Shown: positions 24,938-33,828 of the stretch, piece by piece
Layout of the letters: every line of letters starts with the position of its first letter
How positions within the stretch are numbered: the first letter of the stretch is position 1
Assembly: GCA_012839295.1 (NCBI GenBank)
Contig: DUNO01000005.1
Span: 310,001 to 374,000 of the forward strand
Direction: 5' to 3'
Source: Clostridiales bacterium
GTDB lineage: Bacteria; Bacillota; Clostridia; Lachnospirales; Lachnospiraceae
DNA length: 64,000 bases
Translations under genes and position numbers: made by a program
Notes under the pieces: generated by a model
The model's input: the letters and a program-made list of their open reading frames with translations, nothing else
Database searches by the model: none
What the model was told of the DNA's origin: nothing

Positions 24938-25495
24938 CTAGATATGGTATCCGCCGTCCGCTTCGTTTTGGTTCTCAGTTAAGTATTCTTTGATATAAGC
25001 CGATACTTCCGGGGAATTTAACGGAACGTCGCCCAAAACCTGGCGAAACTCCCTGGTATCCAGCGTAAATTGATTTCCGTCAAAGGAGTAAGTATACAGG
25101 AAATCAATATGTGTATTCAAAGTAATTAATGTATGAATGGTACTGTTCATATCACCTAAGGGCATACGGTCGATATGGGTCAGACCGAAGACGGCAGTGA
25201 TTGTAGTCCCCGAGCCCGGTGTGGAATCGATCTTGAAGCTTCCCTCTGTGCTTAATGCGGCCATCTTAAAGAATGGTACGCCAAGCCCGATCCTTCTGGT
25301 GGTACGGGTGGTAAAGAAGGGATCCTCCACGCTCTTTAACTGCTCCGGTGTCATACCGCAGCCATCATCTGTGATAATTATCGTTAGTGCATCCCGGTCT
25401 CTTTGTATTTGGACAGTTATTTCAATCAAACCGGCACCTGCCCGTATTGAATTGTTCGCAATATCTAATACATTGAGAGAGATTTCAGTCATCAT
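24938..25495 (-). CDS. ATP-binding (HATPase_c) protein of the hydrogenase operon
   Basis: A 185-residue protein with the GHKL ATPase fold: N box LDIANNSIRAGA, G1 ITDDGCGM, and G2-like RRIGLGVPFFKMAA followed by GSGTTITAVF. It has no dimerisation/His-phosphotransfer domain, so it is not a classic sensor kinase; it may be an anti-sigma-type kinase or a regulatory ATPase. The C-terminal 60 residues have no recognised domain. Its start lies 1 base from the nuoE-like stop codon, indicating translational coupling. Such proteins sit at this place in many clostridial hyd operons (recollection). Confidence 0.8.
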   Translation of the reverse strand: MMTEISLNVLDIANNSIRAGAGLIEITVQIQRDRDALTIIITDDGCGMTPEQLKSVEDPFFTTRTTRRIGLGVPFFKMAALSTEGSFKIDSTPGSGTTITAVFGLTHIDRMPLGDMNSTIHTLITLNTHIDFLYTYSFDGNQFTLDTREFRQVLGDVPLNSPEVSAYIKEYLTENQNEADGGYHI

Positions 25496-25496
25496 A

Positions 25497-25991
25497 TTAT
25501 TCGTATTTCTTTAAGATGCCTTCGATGTCATCAACACCTAGCTTACCATAGACATCTTCATTAACGGTTAATACAGGAGCGAGGCCGCATGCACCGATGC
25601 AACGGCAGGACTCAAGTGAAAACTTGCCATCTGCGGTACAGCCGCCATCATCAACACCGAGTAATTCCTGGAGCTTGTTGAAAATGTCGCCGGAGCCTTT
25701 TACATAGCAGGCAGTTCCCAGACAGACTGAAATGTTGAATTTGCCCTTAGGGTTAAGGGAGAACTGTGAATAGAATGTTACAATACCATAAATTTTCTCC
25801 AACGGTATATTCATTTCGTCGGAAATAATGGTCTGAACTTCGATTGGAAGATAGCCATAGATTTCTTGTGCCTTCTGCAATATGGGCATGAGAGCGCCCC
25901 TGTCATCCTTATGTTCGGAGATGACCTCTAACAGAGCAGCTTCCTGCTCCCTTGTTCCTGCAAAAGGGACTGTACTATTTTGCATTCCCAT
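25497..25991 (-). CDS. hydC: NuoE-like [2Fe-2S] subunit of bifurcating hydrogenase
   Basis: A 164-residue thioredoxin-fold subunit, first gene of the operon. The ATG at 25991 is preferred to the one at 26039 because AAGGAGG lies 7 bases upstream and family similarity begins there. Ligand Cys are in VCLGTACYVKGS and LESCRCIGACGLAPV, the standard NuoE spacing. The N-terminal helical bundle (MPILQKAQEIYGYLP) docks on the NuoF-like subunit. Named hydC by the Thermotoga convention or hndA by the Desulfovibrio convention. Confidence 0.93.
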   Translation of the reverse strand: MGMQNSTVPFAGTREQEAALLEVISEHKDDRGALMPILQKAQEIYGYLPIEVQTIISDEMNIPLEKIYGIVTFYSQFSLNPKGKFNISVCLGTACYVKGSGDIFNKLQELLGVDDGGCTADGKFSLESCRCIGACGLAPVLTVNEDVYGKLGVDDIEGILKKYE

Positions 25992-26037
25992 TTTAAAACC
26001 TCCTTGAATAAAATCATGTCGCCACACAAACAGTGAC

Positions 26038-26057
26038 ATTATAACACAAGTGTGTTA
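26038..26057 (-). promoter_or_regulatory. Hydrogenase operon promoter with 6-4-6 palindromic operator
   Basis: On the minus strand TGTTATAAT (extended -10, TATAAT at 26043-26038) lies about 46 bases before the hydC ATG. A perfect inverted repeat TAACAC-AAGT-GTGTTA (26042-26057) covers it. The spacing equals that of Rex sites but the half-sites are not the Rex consensus. Confidence 0.55.
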
Positions 26058-26099
26058 AAAAATCTACAAAAATAATTAACAACAATCCGTATACATACA

Positions 26100-26215
26100 A
26101 AATTGCATGTATGCAAGATGTATAAAAGGGTAAAAAAGATCTGTAAAACCTTGTGGGTTTCAACAATGGACAAGCGGATTAAAAGATTGAGTCCATGGGT
26201 ATTTTGATGTATAAT
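26100..26215 (+). repeat. 116-bp promoter repeat, copy A (left flank of the sugar locus)
   Basis: About 100 of 116 positions match copy B at 40275-40390, without gaps. It includes the stretch TGTATGCAAGATGTATAAAA and ends in a promoter: TTGAGT (26187-26192), 17-base spacer, TATAAT (26210-26215). Confidence 0.85.
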
Positions 26216-26394
26216 AATGGCAGCACATGGAACATGTATAAAGAGAGCAAGAAAGGTAAAATAATTGCTATAGAATTTCACAGGCCACTCCTGATATCAT
26301 ATAGTTAGGAAGAAAATATACTGTATGTGATTTATAAACTGATACCGATTTATATCAGCAGTTGATAAAACTAATTATTAAGGAGGAAAAGGCA
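26216..26394. other. Leader between copy A promoter and the first GH97 gene
   Basis: About 175 bases of probable 5' untranslated leader without a recognised structure or ORF. Confidence 0.4.
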
Positions 26395-28641
26395 ATGACA
26401 ACATTATCTGGCTCGGCAAGGGCGCAAACAAATTTGTATACGACCACGTCACCTAACGGAAAGATTTCCCATGCCATCTATTTGGAAGATGGTCAATTAT
26501 TTCATTCTGTTACATATAACACCACCCAGATTCTTGCGCCATCCGTCATGGGGGTGAACATAACAGAAGCGGATTTTCACGATGGTTTAAGTTTTGTCTC
26601 TACTGGCACCACATCGTGGAACAATACCTATAGTCTGCCGGCGGGTAAAAAGAGCCTTTGTGTCGACAATCCCGTACAAAGGGAGTATGTTGTCCAAAAG
26701 GGAACACGTCAGCTGAAAATTATTATCCGGGTCTACAATGATGGCGTTGCTTTCAGATACTATATCGCAGGCCCGGGCGGAACCTATATCGAAACAGAAT
26801 ATACGGAGTACAATATCCCCACAGGTATCGGTGGCTGGGGACAATCCTGGGTGGTCAACTATGAAACCCAGTTCCAGTATTATGGTGCGGGTACTGCGGT
26901 GGAAAAGCTGGCTATGCCTTTCCTGGCCACCTACAATAATCTTGTGTGGGCATTATTTACAGAAGCAAATGTCCTAAATTCGAACGCAACCTATTGTCCC
27001 TCTGTCCTGAAAGGTAATGTTGGCGGTCATCTTAAGTTTGTTCATGCACCGGATCCGGATCAGGCCAAATTAGGCAACCGGGTACAGGTCGCCCTGCCCT
27101 TCCAGTCCCCGTGGAGAGCAGTGATCATTGCCGACAATTTGAATGATTTGGTCAACTCGTCTTTGGTGCAGAATGTGAATCCGGCATCAAAAATTGCCGA
27201 TACCAGTTGGATCAAACCCGGAAGGGTGGCATGGTCATGGTGGAGCACCTATTCCTTCACCGAGGCGGATAACCTATCACCGAATTCTATTCAACGGAAG
27301 ATGTGCTATCAACAGCAAAAGGAATATGTTGATTTTGCAGCAGCGATGGGTTGGGAATACGTGACAGTGGATGCCGGTTGGGTTTATTGGACCGATGGGA
27401 CGGTTGAGCAACTCTGCACATACGCCGCGGGAAAAGGGGTTAGCATCATCCTTTGGGCTTCTTATGAACTGTGGTCGCCCTATGGATCCAGTCTGATGAA
27501 TATCAAGACATGGGCTGATTGGGGGGTCGCAGGCATCAAAATTGATATCATTGAGAAGGACTCGCAGATTGGCATGGCCTTCATGGAAGAAATGGCTTCC
27601 TATTGCGCAAGCCTCGGACTCCTGTTGTCTTTACACAGCACGACAAAGCCCGGTGGCGAAGAGCGGACTTGGCCCAATCTCATCACCACGGAAGCCGTAT
27701 CAGGAAATGAGCATTATTGGCTTTATTGGCCGCCTGTAAATACAGCTGCCCATAACTGTGCCCTGCCGTTCACGAGGAATGTAGTAGGATCTATGGACTA
27801 TACTCCTGTCGCCCTAAGCAACAGAAATAAAAATACAACACAAGGACACCAATTGGCACAGTCTGTCGTTTTTGAATCCGGATTGCAGCACTTTGCAGAT
27901 TCCATAGATGTATATGCGGCTTGGAAGGGGACTGAATTCCTCAGCGTTGTTCAAGCCGCCTGGGACGAAACAAAGGTTTTGGAAGGCTTCCCTGGCAGCT
28001 ATGTAATTATGGCCCGCCGGAAAGGTGCGGACTGGTGCATTGGCGCGATGACTACTACTGCCAGGTCGGCCGTCCTTCATCTGTCCGAACTAAATTTGGA
28101 AAGCGGAAACTATACGGCGTATATTTACAAGGATGGTGCATCCCTGGATTTCCTAGTTAAGGAGATCCAAACAGTAAATTCTTCTTCTACTTTGACGATA
28201 CCCATGCTTGGAAGCGGTGGCTGCGCTGTCTTTATTTCAAAAACAACTGTGCCAAGTATGCCGGTTGATCCCTATACTGCTTATGAGGCGGAGAATGCTA
28301 CTTTGGTCGGTGCAGCAGCTATTTCCGATTGCGCTAATTGTTCCGGCGGGAAGAAAGTTGGATATTTAGGGTATACTGGTGAGGTTATCTTTAACGTAAA
28401 TGTACCAAGAACAGATGTATATAAAGTGCGGCTGTACTATTTGGCCGAGGATCCAAGAACGATCAGCTGTAGTATAAACGGCGGAACCGGGTACGACTTG
28501 GAAATCGCATATGGGTCAGGCAGCTGGAATACCGTAAGGATCCTGCCCACATCCATGGCTTTGAATGGGGGAAGCAATACCATTCGTTTGTATCATACGG
28601 ATTGGGCACCTGATATTGATAAGATTGGCATTCTCATTTAA
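26395..28641 (+). CDS. GH97 family glycoside hydrolase with C-terminal carbohydrate-binding-like module
   Basis: Predicted alpha-galactosidase or alpha-glucosidase of 748 residues. The ATG at 26395 has AAGGAGG 8 bases upstream; an earlier in-frame ATG has none. The order is N-terminal beta-super-sandwich (SPNGKISHAIYLEDGQL, IIRVYNDGVAFRYYI), catalytic barrel (WIKPGRVAWSWWS, YVDFAAAMGWEYVTVDAGW, GVAGIKIDIIEKDS), C-terminal beta domain, then an extra CBM35/CBM6-like module (about 628-748, YEAENATLVGA). The Asp of KIDI fits the nucleophile of retaining GH97 alpha-galactosidases (inference). No signal peptide, so it should act on imported oligosaccharides. Confidence 0.87.
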   Translation: MTTLSGSARAQTNLYTTTSPNGKISHAIYLEDGQLFHSVTYNTTQILAPSVMGVNITEADFHDGLSFVSTGTTSWNNTYSLPAGKKSLCVDNPVQREYVVQKGTRQLKIIIRVYNDGVAFRYYIAGPGGTYIETEYTEYNIPTGIGGWGQSWVVNYETQFQYYGAGTAVEKLAMPFLATYNNLVWALFTEANVLNSNATYCPSVLKGNVGGHLKFVHAPDPDQAKLGNRVQVALPFQSPWRAVIIADNLNDLVNSSLVQNVNPASKIADTSWIKPGRVAWSWWSTYSFTEADNLSPNSIQRKMCYQQQKEYVDFAAAMGWEYVTVDAGWVYWTDGTVEQLCTYAAGKGVSIILWASYELWSPYGSSLMNIKTWADWGVAGIKIDIIEKDSQIGMAFMEEMASYCASLGLLLSLHSTTKPGGEERTWPNLITTEAVSGNEHYWLYWPPVNTAAHNCALPFTRNVVGSMDYTPVALSNRNKNTTQGHQLAQSVVFESGLQHFADSIDVYAAWKGTEFLSVVQAAWDETKVLEGFPGSYVIMARRKGADWCIGAMTTTARSAVLHLSELNLESGNYTAYIYKDGASLDFLVKEIQTVNSSSTLTIPMLGSGGCAVFISKTTVPSMPVDPYTAYEAENATLVGAAAISDCANCSGGKKVGYLGYTGEVIFNVNVPRTDVYKVRLYYLAEDPRTISCSINGGTGYDLEIAYGSGSWNTVRILPTSMALNGGSNTIRLYHTDWAPDIDKIGILI

Positions 28642-28683
28642 GTTTAGGCCATGTTCTTGAAGTAGATACAGTTAGTGCGACAC

Positions 28684-28740
28684 AAAGGAGGCTGTTAGCA
28701 GATAATTTATCATCCGCAACAGCCCCTTTTGTTGTAATTA
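28684..28740 (+). terminator. Intrinsic terminator after the first GH97 gene
   Basis: AAAGG-GGCTGTT pairs with AACAGCCCCTTT (one bulge) around a long loop and ends in TTTT. Confidence 0.65.
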
Positions 28741-28790
28741 AATATGAAAAGCAATAATAGTGAAAACCTAGCGGTGGAGGTGTAAAGGTT

Positions 28791-30576
28791 ATGATTGTTT
28801 ATAATGCTGAAAAGAGACAGTTTGTTCTTTCCACACGCAAAACGACTATGGTTTTGCGGCATGGAGAGGAGGGGCTGTACAATTTGTACTGGGGTGGAAC
28901 CATCCGGGCGGAAGACATTGAAGCAGAAGAGAAGTGGTTCCATAGTTCTTTTGATCCGGACCTTTGGCAGGAGCGCCAAGAATTTTCCTCGTATAATGGC
29001 CGGACATTCACGCAACCGGTCCTCATTGCCGGAGAAAAGGGACAAAATGCGCTGTTTTTCCGGTTTGAGACATACCATGTGGAGGATAACAGCCTGCTTA
29101 TTACTTTGCGGGAACCCCATAAACGGCTGGAGCTGCTTTTGGAGTACACCGTATACGAAGAATTCGACATCATTGGCCGCCGGGCAACGCTGAAAAACAA
29201 CGGCGGATCTTTAGATGTGCAGCGGTTTTTCAGCGGATGCTTTACGTTACCCCTTTTCCGCGGTGAATGCCTGCGCTACCTTACAGGCAAATGGGCGGGA
29301 GAATGTCAGATTCAGGACAGGGAGCTTGCGCCAGGCACTATTGAATTACAATCTATGCGTGGCATTCCTGGACCACATTTTAATCCTTCCCTTGCCCTGC
29401 ATGAGCATGCAATGGAAGAGGCGGGGGATGTTTGGTTTGGTCTGTTGGCCTACAGCGGAAACTGGAAGATCTGCGTGGAACAAACGGCTTTTGGCAATAC
29501 GAATATATTGGCAGGCCGTAACGATTTCGATGGGGCGGAGATCCTGCCCGGAGGAACCGCTCTCTCCACGCCTATGTTTTATGGCGGGTTCTCTGCCAAC
29601 GGCTTTGGAGGCATGAGCCGTCTGTTACATAGTTTTCAGATATCCCAAATGATCCGAACGCCAGAGGTACGCCCCGTACTGTATAATTCCTGGGAGGCTA
29701 CGGCCTTTGCCGTCAATGTGGAATCGCAGAAAAAACTGGCCCGGCGCGCCGCCGAAATGGGTGTGGAGCTTTTTGTAGTAGACGATGGGTGGTTCGGCCA
29801 GCGGCACAGCGATACCGCCGGGCTCGGCGACTGGGAAGTGAATAAGGAAAAGTTTCCAGGCGGGCTGGAGGAGCTGATTGACGAAGTAAAGAGCCTAAAC
29901 ATGGCATTCGGCATCTGGGTAGAACCGGAGGCCGTAAATCCCGACAGCAATTTGTACCGGAGCCATCCGGATTGGATTTATCACATTCCCGGAGCAGAAC
30001 CAATGACCGCCCGCAATCAGTATGTCCTGGATTTTTCTTTGCCCCAGGTAAAGGCTTATGTAAAAGAGTTTCTTGGAAAGCTGCTTTCCCGGCATGACAT
30101 CCAATACCTTAAGTGGGACATGAACCGTGCTATTACGGATGTCGCGGGAGAGGACGCCACGGGCAACGGAAAGAAGCGCCGTGCCCATGTGGAAGCCCTC
30201 TACGAAATATGGGCCTGGCTGCGGGAGACTTTTCCCCATGTCGCTTTAGAAAGCTGCAGCGGCGGCGGTGGCCGTGCAGTTGGGCGAGTTGTATCGCCTG
30301 GCGTCTCCAACTAGCGGTTTTGCTGCCGTGCAATATGTATATAAGGCACAGTCCGTCGTTTTTGCTTTCCTGCACTCCCAGCGTTTTGGTGACAAACAGT
30401 CCCCCCTTCGCCTGCGGGGTCTGAAGGAAGATCATATTTACCGCCTAGAAGGCGGAAGGACATATGCCGGCAGCACACTGATGAACCGGGGAATCACTTT
30501 GCCGTTGGAGGGGGACTTTTCCAGCTGCATGTTGGTATTTGCCGACGAAGGGGCTTGCGGGTCCTATTTTTCTTGA
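28791..30576 (+). pseudogene. GH36 alpha-galactosidase, broken by internal deletion and frameshift
   Basis: A GH36 alpha-galactosidase frame opens at 28791 (GGAGGTG upstream) with the usual N-terminal domain and barrel (WEATAFAVNVE, VDDGWFGQRH, GIWVEPEAVNPDS), including nucleophile motif YLKWDMNR. After ESCSGGGG near 30262 it goes out of frame and stops at 30314. The true C-terminal domain resumes in the +1 frame right there (GELYRLASPTSG to 30576). About 100 residues that should carry the acid/base motif (IWTSDNTDA in relatives) are missing. So this is a deletion plus frameshift, and the product should be inactive. Full-length relatives have about 730 residues; about 595 codons remain. Confidence 0.85.
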
Positions 30577-30594
30577 TTACAGATGGAGGTGCCT

Positions 30595-32361
30595 ATGAAA
30601 AAGAAACGTTCGGTTTTTAGTGTAATCATCATTGCGCTTGTCGTAGTGATTATGCCTCTATATATGCTGGGCTTTGGACTGTATCAATGGGGGCATACCC
30701 TTACGAACCGGGAAATTACCCAGTCAATGTATACCCGATCCACTTTCTTTATGAATACATTGGAGAATGAGATCCGCCGTATAAAGCAGGTTCATCAAGA
30801 ATGCTTAAACGATGATGATTTATACTATTACGCGAACGCTTCCTCTATTATGACGGTGCAGGAACGTGTGAAAAATCTGTTGGCTATCCAAAAAAGACTG
30901 AATATGGTTTATGACAGCTCCATATATATTGCGGACGTGATACTTTGGATGCCCCAATTGCCGCACATGATCTCGACCCAACGGGGAGTCGACCCCATGA
31001 AAGAGGATTGGGAAGGACTTTTGCAGGAATTGGTGTACGACTCTGCATCCACTTTGATTGAACATGAAGGCGAATTGTACCTGTGTGCCGCTTATCCGGC
31101 CAATCCCCGTTTTTCCGACATTCCTCCCACCTACATTTTAGCGATTCGTCTTTCTAGCGAGAAAATTGCGGAAGAAATGCTGGGCTTCAATATGTATCCG
31201 GAATCCGGTACCCTATTTCAACTCTCGGGGAAGGATTTCCGGCTCCTCGTAGGTAATGATATCGGCCTGGACAAAAAAACCGCGGATTCCTTCCAGGATG
31301 AGAAGGCCTCGGGACGGATGACCTTTACCCGTACATTGACATCTTTGTCGGGGGACAAATTCCTGGCGATCCGGATTCCTTCGGCCTATCTGAATGGTGA
31401 GTTGTATACCTATGTGCCTACAGAAATTCTTTATGGTGAGCTTGAGCATTACCGTTTGCTGTTTATTCTATTTACTGTCATCGCCGGTGTTCTGGTAGGC
31501 ACTTATTTCTGGTTTACCAACCGGATTCTTAACAGGCCCGTTAAACGGCTGGTGGCGGCATTAACCCAAGTGGAACGCATGCAGCTGGATGTAAAGATTG
31601 AGCATGAAGGAAACGATGAGTTCAGTTATCTGTACGAAGCCTTCAACCAGATGGTTGCCTCCCTGGAAAACATGATGGAGATCAACGTCCGCCAGCGCAC
31701 ATTGACCCAGGAGGCGGACTTGCGCCAGCTGCAGGCGCAAATCAATCCCCACTTTTTGCATAACAGCTTTTTTATTTTATACCGTATGGCAAAGGATGAG
31801 GACTATGAAAATATCACGAAGTTCCTCACCTACCTGTCCGATTACTACCGCTATATTACCCGGAACGCGAAAATGGAGGTGGAGCTGCGGGCAGAGGACG
31901 GTCATGCCCGCAGTTATATGCAGATCCAGCTGGTGCGGTTTAGAAAAAGGCTTTCGGCCGATTTTGAGCCTCTGCCCGAAGCCTATGCCGGATTAATGGT
32001 ACCCCGTCTGATTTTGCAGCCCTTGCTGGAAAACGCTTTTGGCCACGGCCTGAGGGACGTGGTGGAGGGCGGGTTCCTGCATGTTTGGTATGAGCCGGAC
32101 GAGGCCGCGGGGATGCTGCGGGTGCAGGTAGAAGACAACGGTCCTGGCCTTACGCCGGAGGAAAAGGCCGCCTTAGAGCGCAAGCTGGACACGCAGCCCC
32201 ATTCCGAAACCGAGCGCACAGGTATCATCAATATTCATCAGCGGGTGAGGGCCAGGTTTGGCGATGGATGCGGCCTGTCTATTTCCACGCCTCCGGGCGG
32301 CGGAGTGCGCTTCACGCTGACCCTGTCATTGCAGGCATCATCACAACAGCCAAGGTCATAA
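30595..32361 (+). CDS. Sensor histidine kinase, YesM family
   Basis: A membrane kinase of 588 residues. The ATG at 30595 is chosen because GGAGG lies 5 bases upstream, overlapping the ATG at 30583. Helix 1 at about 8-32, an extracytoplasmic sensor domain (about 33-285), helix 2 (about 287-310), HAMP (NRPVKRLVAALTQVERM), then a His_kinase domain with phospho-acceptor motif QINPHFLHNSFF (His near 386). The ATPase region has N box LLENAFGHGL and DNGPGL. Partner of the AraC-type response regulator next to it. The pair most likely senses extracellular sugar or a loaded binding protein and turns on the sugar importer (inference). Confidence 0.92.
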   Translation: MKKKRSVFSVIIIALVVVIMPLYMLGFGLYQWGHTLTNREITQSMYTRSTFFMNTLENEIRRIKQVHQECLNDDDLYYYANASSIMTVQERVKNLLAIQKRLNMVYDSSIYIADVILWMPQLPHMISTQRGVDPMKEDWEGLLQELVYDSASTLIEHEGELYLCAAYPANPRFSDIPPTYILAIRLSSEKIAEEMLGFNMYPESGTLFQLSGKDFRLLVGNDIGLDKKTADSFQDEKASGRMTFTRTLTSLSGDKFLAIRIPSAYLNGELYTYVPTEILYGELEHYRLLFILFTVIAGVLVGTYFWFTNRILNRPVKRLVAALTQVERMQLDVKIEHEGNDEFSYLYEAFNQMVASLENMMEINVRQRTLTQEADLRQLQAQINPHFLHNSFFILYRMAKDEDYENITKFLTYLSDYYRYITRNAKMEVELRAEDGHARSYMQIQLVRFRKRLSADFEPLPEAYAGLMVPRLILQPLLENAFGHGLRDVVEGGFLHVWYEPDEAAGMLRVQVEDNGPGLTPEEKAALERKLDTQPHSETERTGIINIHQRVRARFGDGCGLSISTPPGGGVRFTLTLSLQASSQQPRS

Positions 32362-32384
32362 GATGTAGTTGGAGGAGGGGAGCT

Positions 32385-33722
32385 ATGATATATAGATTGA
32401 TGGTCGTGGACGACGAGGATTTTATTACTGATAGTTTGGCCTATATGCTGGAAGGGTTGGAAGAGCCCACGCTTGAGGTGAGCAAGGCATATTCCGCCCC
32501 CGAAGCGCTGGCACTGCTGAACAGCCATGTATATGATATCGTGGTTACAGATATTCAGATGCCAGGGATGTCCGGTATAGACTTACTGAGGGAGATCCAT
32601 GCTAAGTGGCCCTCCTGCCGCGTTATTTTTCTCACAGGGTACAATGAATTTGACTATGCTTACCAAGCTCTGAAATATGGGGCATTTCGTTTTATTTTGA
32701 AAAACGAAGGCGATGATGTTTTAGCGGAAGCGGTTCAAGAGTGTATACAAAGCATCTGCAGGGAGGCCGCCCTAACGACCATCCCTGCCGTGTTTCCGGT
32801 TAGGCGGCAAACCGTGGACTTTTTGCGCAGCCTTGTGGTGGGAGGTGCACCGGAGACGGGATGTTTACAAGGGGAATTGGAGCGCCTGGGTCTTTCTTTA
32901 TGTGCCAGGAACCCGGTTCTACTGATGGTAGGCCATATGAACAAGCCCTTAACGGACGGGCTGCTGGCAAAGATAGGTTGGATCGTCCGTGATAAGGTTG
33001 GTCATGCTGTCCATTGTGAGGAAGTAAAAGTAGACAGGCAATTGGTCTTGTGGATGATGCAGTCGGTTGTAGAAGGAAATGAAGAACATGCCCGGGCAGC
33101 CATAACCGGATTTGCCGAGCAAATCCAAGAGGCGTGCCAAAGGGTATTGGGTATCCATCTTACCTTCGTGTTTGATCCCGAACCCGTCGGCTGGGAGGAA
33201 ATTCCGCGCCGTTTTACGCATATTCGGTACATCACGACCACTTATTTGCAGGAAAACTCGGAAATCGCTATGGCGACCATTACCTATTTTTCCAGAGGCT
33301 CACTGCTTTTTCCTGGCGAAGTAGAGAATGTTTCCGGCGAGGACGGGGTACCTTGGGACGGCTGTTTTTTTGTGGAAAGATTGCTGCAATATATCCAGCA
33401 TAACTTAAATGCGGACTTATCCCTGACGGCACTGTCAGAGCATATGTATCTGAATCCCGCTTACCTTTCCCGTAAGTTCAAGGAATTGACCGGCCACAAC
33501 ATCACGGAGGTTATTCTGCAGTCACGTATGGACAAGGCCCGTCATCTCCTGCGTGAAAGTGCCAGGAAAATCAGTCAAATCTCCGCCATGGTGGGCTATG
33601 ACTCAGCGGCGCATTTTTCAAGGACCTTTAAGCGGTATGTCGGTCTTACCCCGCAGGAATACAGGGATGGGAGCCAGAAAGCTGCTTCACACCAAAACGT
33701 AAAAGATGAGCAAGGAAAGTAG
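32385..33722 (+). CDS. Response regulator with AraC-type DNA-binding domain, YesN family
   Basis: A 445-residue transcription factor. The ATG at 32385 follows GGAGGAGGGG by 4 bases. The receiver domain (1-120) has the acidic pocket VVDDEDF, phospho-acceptor Asp in VVTDIQMPGMSG, and the conserved Lys in FILKNEG. A middle region of about 220 residues is followed by two AraC helix-turn-helix motifs (LSEHMYLNPAYLSRKFKELT and SQISAMVGYDSAAHFSRTFK). It is expected to activate the sugar-binding protein and permease genes downstream. Confidence 0.92.
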   Translation: MIYRLMVVDDEDFITDSLAYMLEGLEEPTLEVSKAYSAPEALALLNSHVYDIVVTDIQMPGMSGIDLLREIHAKWPSCRVIFLTGYNEFDYAYQALKYGAFRFILKNEGDDVLAEAVQECIQSICREAALTTIPAVFPVRRQTVDFLRSLVVGGAPETGCLQGELERLGLSLCARNPVLLMVGHMNKPLTDGLLAKIGWIVRDKVGHAVHCEEVKVDRQLVLWMMQSVVEGNEEHARAAITGFAEQIQEACQRVLGIHLTFVFDPEPVGWEEIPRRFTHIRYITTTYLQENSEIAMATITYFSRGSLLFPGEVENVSGEDGVPWDGCFFVERLLQYIQHNLNADLSLTALSEHMYLNPAYLSRKFKELTGHNITEVILQSRMDKARHLLRESARKISQISAMVGYDSAAHFSRTFKRYVGLTPQEYRDGSQKAASHQNVKDEQGK

Positions 33723-33828
33723 AAATGTGCTTCTGTACAGACGGGCTTTCCTCCGGGTAAAATATAGATACAAGGTTGCAACTTTAATGAAAATTAAATG
33801 AGGTTTATGTTAAGGAGGAGAGCAGGCT

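Noticed and set aside
26060-26090. Rex box upstream of the hydrogenase operon (TTGTTAATTATTTTTGTA on the minus strand)
   Set aside because: The left half fits TTGTTAA, but the right half matches poorly. The perfect 6-4-6 palindrome over the promoter is the stronger candidate.
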